This document shows positions 1-6,517 of a stretch of DNA of 6,649 nt, in pieces. The stretch covers positions 1-6,649 of the forward strand of contig JAIXTZ010000294.1 in assembly GCA_027483745.1 (NCBI GenBank), read 5' to 3'. The first letter of the stretch is position 1; every line of letters begins with the position of its first letter. The notes beneath the pieces were generated by a model. That model made no database searches. It was not told where the DNA came from and saw only the letters and a program-made list of their open reading frames with translations. The translations under genes were made by a program, and so were the position numbers. This DNA comes from Lysobacteraceae bacterium (lineage in GTDB: Bacteria; Pseudomonadota; Gammaproteobacteria; Xanthomonadales; Xanthomonadaceae).

Positions 1-189
1 AACCAGGGCAACGAGCTGATCCAGGTGCAGGGCATCATCCGCACCGCCGACATCGGCCCCGACAACACGATCGCGAGCACCCGCGTGGCGGATGCCCGCA
101 TCGTCTACGGCGGCCGCGGACCCATCGCGCGGAGCAATGCGATGGGCTGGCTCGACCGCTTCTTCAACGGCGCCTGGTTCCCGAACTGA
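1..189 (+). CDS. flgH: Flagellar L-ring protein FlgH, C-terminal fragment
   Basis: The window opens inside this gene: frame 1 is open from base 1 and ends at a TGA at 187-189, giving the last 62 residues. FlgH is an outer-membrane lipoprotein that forms the L ring, the bushing through which the flagellar rod crosses the outer membrane. The visible part carries the family's C-terminal pattern: a GNELIQVQGIIRTADI stretch, then DNTIASTRVADARIVYGGRG, then a closing helix with LDRFFNGAWFPN. The lipobox and N-terminus lie upstream of the window. A downstream flgI supports the call, since flgG-flgH-flgI-flgJ is the standard order. Here, however, an inverted gene separates flgH from flgI. No promoter for flgH can be seen. 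Confidence 0.93.
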   Translation, partial: NQGNELIQVQGIIRTADIGPDNTIASTRVADARIVYGGRGPIARSNAMGWLDRFFNGAWFPN

Positions 190-197
190 CCCTGGGC

Positions 198-211
198 GCC
201 GCGGACGCGGC
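198..211. terminator. Hairpin between convergent genes, possible bidirectional terminator
   Basis: A perfect 6-bp inverted repeat, GCCGCG-GA-CGCGGC, lies in the 25-bp gap between the flgH stop (189) and the stop of the opposite-strand gene (215-217). The position suits a bidirectional terminator for two convergent transcripts. On the plus strand it is followed by CTCTTAAT, which is not a good U-tract, and the two-base loop would have to open to about four bases. Termination is therefore inferred mostly from location. GC-rich DNA produces short stems like this by chance. Confidence 0.3.
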
Positions 212-214
212 CTC

Positions 215-943
215 TTAATCGCCGACGAAACGCGTGCCGACGCTGATCGTGGCGACCTGCACGAGCTGCGCACTGCCGCGGAGCCCGACGCGGATGGTGA
301 TCGGCTTGCTGAAGATCGCCTCCGCCACCGCGTCGCTCAGGCCGAGGGACTGGGTGAGGAAGTTCCGCGAGACCAGCCCGCCGATGCAGGTGCGGGTGAA
401 GGCGTAGGTGCGGTTCTGCGACTGTCCCGCCCCCAGCGGCTGCGACTCGTTCACCGAGGTGATGGCGCTTTCGAAGCCGCCGGCAAAGGGCAGACCCGTC
501 TGCGGGTTGATCAGCGACGGGTCCGCCAACACGTCGCTTTCGATGCGGTAGTACGGCCGGATCGAGATCCGCGCGTTCGCGGTCGAGGCGGTGGGGTTCT
601 GCCAGAACACGTTGGCGATCGGCGTCTGCCAGTGGCAGATCAGGCTCTGCGCGCTCTTGCCGGGCAGGGTGATCTTGTCGAGGTCGGGACGGTCGAAGCT
701 GGTGAACGCCGGGGCGGGATTGAGCGTCACGCACTGGGGGCGCGGCGGGCCGGTCGGGGTCTCGGGGCTGCAGTCGGTGTCGAGCTCGACGAAGCCGGAG
801 ACGAGGCCGAGCCACTTCACGGGCTGGGCGAAGCTGGCGGCGTCGCCGACGTCCTCGTCGGTGAGGTCGGCGGCCGAGGCGGGCAGGGCGGCAGCGAGGG
901 CGACGGCCGCGACGGCGGCCAGGGCGAGCGGGGTGCGGATCAT
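215..943 (-). CDS. Exported protein of unknown function, inverted between flgH and flgI
   Basis: I do not recognise this 242-residue protein. The start at 943 is supported by a GGAGA Shine-Dalgarno sequence six bases upstream and by an immediate Sec signal peptide: MIRT, a long Ala/Leu/Val core, then LPASAA with likely cleavage near residue 24 or 25. The frame is open far upstream, but only as antisense of flgI. The mature part is rich in short hydrophobic/polar alternations (for example ARISIRPYYRIES at 124-136 and LVQVATISVGTRFVG near the end), which suggests beta structure. It has no transmembrane helix after the signal peptide. There are four cysteines, at 58, 71, 103 and 186. The first two enclose a Pro-rich loop (CSPETPTGPPRPQC) and could form a disulfide in the periplasm. 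It does not end in the aromatic residue typical of outer-membrane barrels. It is transcribed against the flagellar genes, converging on flgH and diverging from flgI. A periplasmic or secreted location is a firm inference. A flagellar role is only possible, from position. No cysteine occurs in the complete flagellar proteins beside it. Confidence 0.82.
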   Translation of the reverse strand: MIRTPLALAAVAAVALAAALPASAADLTDEDVGDAASFAQPVKWLGLVSGFVELDTDCSPETPTGPPRPQCVTLNPAPAFTSFDRPDLDKITLPGKSAQSLICHWQTPIANVFWQNPTASTANARISIRPYYRIESDVLADPSLINPQTGLPFAGGFESAITSVNESQPLGAGQSQNRTYAFTRTCIGGLVSRNFLTQSLGLSDAVAEAIFSKPITIRVGLRGSAQLVQVATISVGTRFVGD

Positions 944-1058
944 CGCGGTTCTCCAAGGCGTGGGCGAGGGGTGGCGCTCGCGCATCCTGCGCCGGGAGTT
1001 CGGCCCGGCCTGTAGGAAAACTCCGCATCCCCGGGTGGGCGGACGCCGCCGGGGTGCT

Positions 1059-1075
1059 CTGGCCCGGGACTTGCA
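1059..1075 (+). promoter_or_regulatory. Sigma-54 (RpoN) -24/-12 promoter for flgI-flgJ-flgK-flgL
   Basis: CTGGCCCGGGACTTGCA matches the sigma-54 consensus YTGGCACGRNNNTTGCW at 13 of 14 defined positions; the A of GGCAC is a C here. The invariant GG (1061-1062) and GC (1073-1074) are separated by exactly 10 bp, as sigma-54 requires. Transcription should start near 1086, leaving a leader of about 29 nt before the flgI ATG at 1115. In polar-flagellated gammaproteobacteria, basal-body and hook genes are commonly RpoN-dependent and activated by FleQ/FlrA- or FlrC-type enhancer-binding proteins. I could not identify an activator site. Confidence 0.75.
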
Positions 1076-1087
1076 AGTTCCCGCCCA

Positions 1088-1103
1088 AGCGGTCGATACC
1101 GCT
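1088..1103 (+). promoter_or_regulatory. Leader hairpin abutting the flgI ribosome binding site
   Basis: AGCGGT-CGAT-ACCGCT forms a 6-bp stem with a four-base loop. It ends at 1103, immediately before the GGAGA Shine-Dalgarno sequence at 1104-1108. If transcription starts near 1086 as the sigma-54 element predicts, this hairpin would be almost the first thing transcribed. It could protect the 5' end or influence ribosome access, since the Shine-Dalgarno bases themselves stay outside the stem. The structure is visible in the sequence; any regulatory role is inference. Confidence 0.4.
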
Positions 1104-1114
1104 GGAGAACCCCG

Positions 1115-2263
1115 ATGCCGAACGCCACCGCCCGCCCCCGTTCCGTCCTTACCGGCCTGCTGGCCTTGCTGGCGCTGCTGGCCGCCTTGGCCACGGCCCC
1201 GGCCCAAGCCGTCGAGCGCATCAAGGACCTCGCCCAGGTCGAAGGCGTGCGCGGCAACCCGCTGGTGGGCTACGGCCTCGTGGTGGGGCTGGACGGCACC
1301 GGCGACCGCACCAGCCAGTCGCCTTTCACCACCCAGAGCCTGAAGAACCTGCTCGACGAGCTCGGCGTGACGATCCCGCCGGGCGTGAACCCGCAGCTCA
1401 AGAACGTCGCCGCCGTGGCCATCAGCGCGGAGCTTCCTCCTTTCGCCCGCCCCGGCCAGGCCATCGACGTCACCGTGTCCTCCATTTCCAACGCCGTGAG
1501 CCTGCGCGGCGGTGCCCTGCTCATGGCCCCGCTGAAGGGGGCCGACGGGCAGGTGTACGCCATCGCCCAAGGCAATCTGGTGGTCGGCGGCTTCGGCGCA
1601 CAGGGCAGCGACGGCTCCCGGGTGTCGGTGAACATCCCGAGTTCGGGCCGCATCCCGAACGGCGCCATCGTCGAGCGTTCGATCCCCGACGCACTGGCCC
1701 AGAGTGGGGCGGGCGGGGCGCTGATGCTCAACCTGCACCAGCCCGATTTCACCACGGCCACGCGGATGGTCGACGCCCTGAACAAGGCCTTCGGCGAGGC
1801 CGCGGCCACGGCGCTTGATGCCGGCACCGTGCAGGTGCAGACGCCCACCGACGCCGGCGCCCGCGTGGCCTTCCTGTCGCGCGTCGAGAACCTGACGCTC
1901 GACCCGGGGCAGGTCGCGGCCAAGGTGGTCGTCAACGCCCGCACCGGCACCGTCGTGATCGGCAGCAACGTGCAGGTCATGCCGGCGGCCGTGGCCCACG
2001 GCTCGCTCACCGTCACCATCACCGAAGCCGCCAACGTCAGCCAGCCGGCGCCCTTCAGCCAGGGCGAGACCGTGGTGACGCCGGAATCGACCGTCGAAGC
2101 CACGGTCGATGGCTCGCGCATGTTCCTCTTCAAGGGCGGCACCTCGCTCGACCAGATCGTTCGCGCCGTCAACGAAGTGGGCGCGGCGCCGGGCGACGTG
2201 ATCGCCATCCTCGAAGCGCTCAAGCAGGTCGGCGCACTGCGCGCCGAGCTCGAGATCATCTGA
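1115..2263 (+). CDS. flgI: Flagellar P-ring protein FlgI
   Basis: FlgI is exported to the periplasm and polymerises into the P ring around the rod in the peptidoglycan layer, usually helped by the chaperone FlgA. The start is fixed by GGAGA at 1104-1108, six bases from the ATG. A Sec signal peptide follows (residues 1-32, cleavage after AQA). The mature protein begins [20 protein letters not shown] and carries the family hallmarks [13 protein letters not shown] (52-64), [17 protein letters not shown] (107-123), [20 protein letters not shown] (130-149) and a C-terminal LRAELEII. At 382 residues it is a normal to slightly long family member with no gaps. It contains no cysteine: the two positions that I recall as Cys in the enterobacterial protein, needed there for a stabilising disulfide, appear to be Ala291 and Ala374. 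It is the first gene of a tight flgIJKL group and probably the first one read from the sigma-54 promoter upstream. Confidence 0.97.
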   Translation: MPNATARPRSVLTGLLALLALLAALATAPAQAVERIKDLAQVEGVRGNPLVGYGLVVGLDGTGDRTSQSPFTTQSLKNLLDELGVTIPPGVNPQLKNVAAVAISAELPPFARPGQAIDVTVSSISNAVSLRGGALLMAPLKGADGQVYAIAQGNLVVGGFGAQGSDGSRVSVNIPSSGRIPNGAIVERSIPDALAQSGAGGALMLNLHQPDFTTATRMVDALNKAFGEAAATALDAGTVQVQTPTDAGARVAFLSRVENLTLDPGQVAAKVVVNARTGTVVIGSNVQVMPAAVAHGSLTVTITEAANVSQPAPFSQGETVVTPESTVEATVDGSRMFLFKGGTSLDQIVRAVNEVGAAPGDVIAILEALKQVGALRAELEII

Positions 2264-2273
2264 GGTCACGGCC

Positions 2274-3401
2274 ATGCGCGTTGACGCCCGCCCCATGCCG
2301 CTGCAGCCGGACAAGCCGATGGACGCGGCGCAGATCGACAAGGTCGCGCGCGACATGGAGGGCCTGTTCGCGCAGATGATGATCAAGCAGATGCGCGAAA
2401 CGGCGCTCGGCGACACGATGTTCCCCGGCGCCGCCGGCCAGTTCCGCGAGCTCTACGACGAGCAGATCGCGAAGTCGCTGACGCAGGGCAAAGGCCTCGG
2501 CCTGTCCGACATGATCGCCCGGCAGCTCACCCGCCAGGCCGGCGGCGCGCCCGACGCCGCCGTCGGTGCGTTGCCCTTGTCGCTGGCGAAGTCCGGCACC
2601 GCGCCGATGCTGCCGCTCGATACCTACGTGCGCCCGCTGGCGGCAAAGCCGCTGCCGCGCGAGGCCGCCCTGCCACTGGCCGCGACGGCCGAGGCGCCGA
2701 CGCTGGCCCTCGCCGCATCGAACGGCGTCCCGCAACCGAAGTGGATCGCTGCCGCCGACGTGCCGCGGATGATGCCCGCCGTGCGCGCCGCTGCCGCAAC
2801 CGAGTCCGCGCCGACCGCGAAATCGGGCGCCGATGCCGGACCGGCCAACGCGCGCGTCGAGGCCTTCGTGGCCAAGGTCTGGCCGCATGCGCAGAAGATC
2901 GGCCGCGAGCTGGGCGTCGACCCGCGCGCCATCGTCGCGCAGACGGCGCTCGAAACCGGCTGGGGCCGCAGCACGATCACCGCCAACGGCCAGACGGCGA
3001 ACAACTACTTCGGCATCAAGGCCACGGGCGGCTGGCGCGGTGATCGCGTGGCCACCGACACGCAGGAATTCGTGGGCGGCGGCTTCCGCACCGAGCGCGC
3101 GGCGTTCCGCGCCTACGACGGCGTCGAGCAGAGTTTCAACGACTACGCCGCCCTGCTGAAGCGCAGCCCGCGCTATGCCGGTGCGCTGAACGCTGGGGAC
3201 GACATCCGCGGCTTCGCCGCGGCCCTGCAGCGCGGCGGTTACGCCACCGATCCGGCCTACGCCCGGAAGATCGAAGCCATCGCCACCGGGCCCGCCCTGA
3301 ACCGCGCGCTGGCCCGTCTCGACATCGACGACGCCACCGGCCCGACCGCCCCGTCGGCCCGCCACCTGATGTTCGCCGCCAGCGGCATGGGAGCCTTCTG
3401 A
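2274..3401 (+). CDS. flgJ: Peptidoglycan hydrolase and rod-assembly protein FlgJ
   Basis: FlgJ is exported through the flagellar type III apparatus, caps the growing rod and cuts peptidoglycan so the rod can pass. The N-terminal rod-binding domain (about residues 15-88) shows the typical DMEGLFAQMMIKQMRET helix and FRELYDEQIAKSL. An Ala/Pro-rich linker follows (about 89-190). The C-terminal glucosaminidase domain of the GH73 type (about 193-340) has the catalytic motif QTALETGWG with Glu227, then NNYFGIKA, a second candidate acid Glu265 in TQEF, and Tyr281 in FRAYDG. At 375 residues it is longer than the 316-residue Salmonella protein, mostly because of the linker. It has no signal peptide, as expected for a type III substrate. 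The start ATG lies 10 nt after the flgI stop, with TGAGG overlapping that stop as Shine-Dalgarno. The stop shares one base with the flgK start. Confidence 0.96.
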   Translation: MRVDARPMPLQPDKPMDAAQIDKVARDMEGLFAQMMIKQMRETALGDTMFPGAAGQFRELYDEQIAKSLTQGKGLGLSDMIARQLTRQAGGAPDAAVGALPLSLAKSGTAPMLPLDTYVRPLAAKPLPREAALPLAATAEAPTLALAASNGVPQPKWIAAADVPRMMPAVRAAAATESAPTAKSGADAGPANARVEAFVAKVWPHAQKIGRELGVDPRAIVAQTALETGWGRSTITANGQTANNYFGIKATGGWRGDRVATDTQEFVGGGFRTERAAFRAYDGVEQSFNDYAALLKRSPRYAGALNAGDDIRGFAAALQRGGYATDPAYARKIEAIATGPALNRALARLDIDDATGPTAPSARHLMFAASGMGAF

Positions 3402-5284
3402 TGCCCAGCATCCTCGGCAACGGCACCAGCGCCCTGCTGGCCTTCCAGCGGGCGCTGGCCACCAGCAGCCACAACATCGCCAATGCGACGGTGGAGGGCT
3501 ACACCCGGCAGCGCGTCGAGCTCTCCAATCGTCCCGGCGACGGCCTGCGCAACAACTACGTCGGGGCCGGCGTGCAGATCGCCGGCATCACGCGCCTCTC
3601 CGACACCCTGGTCACCAACCGCCTGCTCGACAGCCAAGGCGAGATCGGTCGCCTCGAGCTGGTCAATGGCTTCGCGCTGCGCATCGACCAACTGTTCACC
3701 GACGCCACCACCGGCCTCGCCCAGCCCTTCTCGGCGTTCTTCGATGCCGCGCAGGGCGTGGCCGCCGAGCCGGCCTCGCAGGCCGCCCGCACCGAACTGC
3801 TCGGCCGCGCCGAGGCCCTCGTCGCCCGCTTCGACCAGCTGCAGGGCGGGCTCGAGCAGATCGACCGCGAGATCAACGCGCGCCTGACCGGCGGTGCCGA
3901 GGAAGTGAACCGACTGGCCAGCGAAATCGCGCGGCTCAACGTCGAGATCGCCCGCAACGGGTCGGCCAACGCGTCGCCCGACCTGCTCGACCAGCGTGAT
4001 CGCCTGGTGTCGCAGGTCGCGACCCTGACCGGCGTGACCACGCTGCCGCAGGAGGATGGCTCGCTCAATGTCTTCACCACCGGCGGCCAGCCGATCGTGG
4101 TCGGCGCGACGGCCTCGCGTTTCATCACCGTGCAGGACGACTTCCGCAACGACCGCGTCGTGCTGGCCTTGGAGACCACGACCGGCACCGTGCGCCTCGG
4201 CGCGGGCAGCATCGCCGGCGAACTGGGCGGCGCGCTGTCGTCGCGCGCCGAGCTCGTGGACGCCGGCCGTGCCGAGCTGGGCCGTATCGCCGCGACGCTG
4301 GCCGAGATCGTCAACGGCCAGAGCGCCGCCGGCCTTGATCTGAACGGCAACGTCGGCACCGATTTCTTCGCCCTGGCGGCGCCCATCCCGCTGGCCAACC
4401 GCAACAACACCGGCACGGCCACGCTGGCCGTCGATATCGCCGATGTCGGCGCCCTGGACGGCGTGCCGCTCGAGTTCCGCTACGACGGCGCCAACTGGAC
4501 CGCGCGCCGGGCCGACACCGGCGCCAACGTGCCGCTGGCCGGCCTCGGCACCGTGGCCAGCCCCTTCGTCGTCAACGGCATCGAGGTCGTGGTCTCGGGC
4601 GCGGCCGCGGCCAACGACCGCTTCCTGATCGAACCGACCAGCAACGCGGCGCGCGACATCGCGGTGGCCATCAGCGACCCGAACCGGATCGCCGCGGCCA
4701 GCCGCATCCGCCCCAGCGCCGACCTCACCAACCTCGGTCAGGGCCGCGTGGTTTCACTGGCGGTGCTCGACCCCACCAACGCGGCGCTCACCACGCCGGC
4801 GACGATCCAGTTCCTGACGCCCACCACGTTCAGCCTCAACGGTGGCCCGGCGCAGGCCTACACGCCGGGCGCCAACATCGACGCGAACGGTTGGCGCCTC
4901 GTGCTCGACGGCGTGCCGCGGGCCGGCGACACCTTCCGCGTCGGGGCCAACGTCGCGAGCTCCAGCGACAACACCAACATGCGCGCCTGGGCGCAGCTGG
5001 ACGATTCCCGCGTGCTCGGCGGCGGCGCCAATTCGCTCAACGACGCGATCGTCGCGCAGACCACGCGGATCGGCTCCGCCGCGCGCGAGACCAGCTTCTC
5101 GCTCGACAGCCAGAAGGCGATCGACGAGTCGCTGGTGCAGCAGCGCGAGTCGCTGTCGGGCGTGAACCTCGACGAGGAGGCCGCCGACCTGCTGCGTTTC
5201 CAGCAGGCCTACCAGGCGGCCGCGCAGGTCATCAGCATCGCCGACACCATCTTCCAGACCTTCCTCTCGGCCGTGCGGCGCTGA
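3401..5284 (+). CDS. flgK: Flagellar hook-associated protein 1, FlgK (HAP1)
   Basis: FlgK is the first junction protein between hook and filament. It is exported by the flagellar type III system and added under its own cap. The N-terminus (MPSILGNGTSALLAFQ...) holds the axial-protein motif HNIANATVEGYTRQ (24-37). A helical D1 region with LLDQRDRLVSQVATL (195-209) follows. The C-terminus returns to the coiled-coil core with SLSGVNLDEEAADLLRFQQA (584-603) and a closing helix ending FLSAVRR. At 627 residues it exceeds the roughly 550 of enteric FlgK. The extra length lies in the middle, where two similar beta-rich stretches can be seen (about 335-412 and 448-516), each ending in a G...D.F pattern. 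There is no cysteine and no signal peptide, as expected. The ATG overlaps the flgJ stop (TGATG), suggesting translational coupling, and GGGAG at 3389-3393 serves as Shine-Dalgarno. It is paired with flgL directly downstream. Confidence 0.96.
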   Translation: MPSILGNGTSALLAFQRALATSSHNIANATVEGYTRQRVELSNRPGDGLRNNYVGAGVQIAGITRLSDTLVTNRLLDSQGEIGRLELVNGFALRIDQLFTDATTGLAQPFSAFFDAAQGVAAEPASQAARTELLGRAEALVARFDQLQGGLEQIDREINARLTGGAEEVNRLASEIARLNVEIARNGSANASPDLLDQRDRLVSQVATLTGVTTLPQEDGSLNVFTTGGQPIVVGATASRFITVQDDFRNDRVVLALETTTGTVRLGAGSIAGELGGALSSRAELVDAGRAELGRIAATLAEIVNGQSAAGLDLNGNVGTDFFALAAPIPLANRNNTGTATLAVDIADVGALDGVPLEFRYDGANWTARRADTGANVPLAGLGTVASPFVVNGIEVVVSGAAAANDRFLIEPTSNAARDIAVAISDPNRIAAASRIRPSADLTNLGQGRVVSLAVLDPTNAALTTPATIQFLTPTTFSLNGGPAQAYTPGANIDANGWRLVLDGVPRAGDTFRVGANVASSSDNTNMRAWAQLDDSRVLGGGANSLNDAIVAQTTRIGSAARETSFSLDSQKAIDESLVQQRESLSGVNLDEEAADLLRFQQAYQAAAQVISIADTIFQTFLSAVRR

Positions 5285-5296
5285 CGGAGCACAGCC

Positions 5297-6517
5297 ATGA
5301 CCACCCGCATCTCCAGCAATTCGCTCTACGAAGCCAACATCGCCCAGCTGCTGCGCCGGCAGGTCGACCTGATCGCCACGCAGAACCAGATCGCCAGCGG
5401 CCGGCGGGTGAACACGGCGGCCGACGACCCGCTCGCGGCCGGTGCCGCCACCGCCATCGACCGCTCCCTCGCGGAGCTCGAGCGCTTCGACCTCAATGCC
5501 AACGTGCTGGGCAACCGCCTGAACCTGCAGGAAAGCAACCTCACCGAGGCCGGCGAGCTGCTGCAGCGCGTGCGCGAGCTCAGCATCCAGGCGGCGAACG
5601 CGCCGCTCTCGGCCAGCGACCGGGTGACCATCGCCCGCGAGATCCGGCAGATCCGCGAGGGCCTGGTCGGCATCGCCAACGGCACGGATGCCGCCGGCCG
5701 CTACCTGTTCGGCGGGGCGCAGGACGACCGCCCGCCCTTCGTCGATGGCACCACCGGCGTCACCTACGTGGGCGACCAGGTGCAGCGGCGCATCGACGTC
5801 GCGCCGGCGCTCGCGCTGGCCGACGCCGAGCCGGGCAGCGAGGTCTGGATGCGCATCCCCACCGGCGACGGTCGGGTGGCGGTGACGGCCGCCGCAGCGA
5901 ACACCGGCACCGGCCTGCTCGGCACCTTCGGCGTGGTCGATGCAGCCGCTTGGGCGGTGAACGGCAGTGCCGGTTACCGGGTGGCCTTCACCTCGCCCAC
6001 GACCTACGAGATCCAGGACGCCGGCGGCGCCCCGCTGGTGCCCCCGCAGACGGGCACCTACGCCCCGGGGGACACCCTCAGCTTCGAAGGCCTGCAGCTT
6101 CGCCTCAATGGCGAGCCGGCCACCGGCGACGTGTTCACCATCGACCCCTCCGGCCGGCAGGACATCTTCGGCACCCTCGATGCGCTGGCCGACAGCCTGG
6201 AGGCGCCGGCCACCACCGTGACGGAGCGGGTGCGCCAGCAGAACGCCATCTTCGTGGCCCTGGCCAACGTCTCCTCGGCCCAGGACCACTTCGTGGACAA
6301 GCGGGCGGCCGGCGGCGCCCGGCTGGCGGGCATCGACGAGGCCAGCGCCCTGCGCGAGGCCACGTCGGTCACCCTGAAGACCACGCTGTCCGACCTGCGG
6401 GACGTGAACATCGCCGAGGCGGCCAGCCGCCTCGCCCAGCAGAGCACGGCCCTGGACGCGGCCCAGCTCAGCTTCCAGCGCATCGCGAGCCTCTCGCTCT
6501 TCAATTATTTGCGCTGA
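5297..6517 (+). CDS. flgL: Flagellar hook-associated protein 3, FlgL (HAP3)
   Basis: FlgL sits between FlgK and flagellin and adapts the rigid hook to the filament. The N-terminus has the flagellin-like core MTTRISSNSLYEANIAQLLR, then QNQIASGRRVNTAADDP (29-45) and a long coiled-coil helix. RYLFGGAQDDRPPF (135-148) is the usual boundary of the surface domain. The C-terminal core has TSVTLKTTLSDLRDVNIAEAAS-type sequence (about 356-377) and ends SFQRIASLSLFNYLR. At 406 residues it is longer than the 317-residue enteric protein. The added part (about 200-284) is a beta-rich surface module resembling those in FlgK here. It contains no cysteine. GGAG at 5286-5289 lies seven bases before the ATG, 12 nt after the flgK stop, so it is probably cotranscribed. 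It lacks the central domain expected of a true flagellin, and its position after flgK supports FlgL. Confidence 0.96.
   Translation: MTTRISSNSLYEANIAQLLRRQVDLIATQNQIASGRRVNTAADDPLAAGAATAIDRSLAELERFDLNANVLGNRLNLQESNLTEAGELLQRVRELSIQAANAPLSASDRVTIAREIRQIREGLVGIANGTDAAGRYLFGGAQDDRPPFVDGTTGVTYVGDQVQRRIDVAPALALADAEPGSEVWMRIPTGDGRVAVTAAAANTGTGLLGTFGVVDAAAWAVNGSAGYRVAFTSPTTYEIQDAGGAPLVPPQTGTYAPGDTLSFEGLQLRLNGEPATGDVFTIDPSGRQDIFGTLDALADSLEAPATTVTERVRQQNAIFVALANVSSAQDHFVDKRAAGGARLAGIDEASALREATSVTLKTTLSDLRDVNIAEAASRLAQQSTALDAAQLSFQRIASLSLFNYLR

Noticed and set aside
215..943. Orphan gene as a recently acquired mobile insertion
   Set aside because: I see no transposase, flanking direct repeat or integration site, and its base composition looks close to its neighbours by eye.
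92..1015. A 307-codon plus-strand open frame over the orphan gene
   Set aside because: Its translation is Arg/Gly/Asp-rich low complexity with no family features, and it overlaps flgH. The opposite strand has a Shine-Dalgarno sequence, a signal peptide and normal protein composition.
944..2416. N-terminal extension of the orphan gene through the antisense of flgI
   Set aside because: The minus frame stays open for 733 codons only because stop codons are rare in GC-rich DNA. The extension mirrors flgI codons, and the signal peptide at 943 marks the true start.
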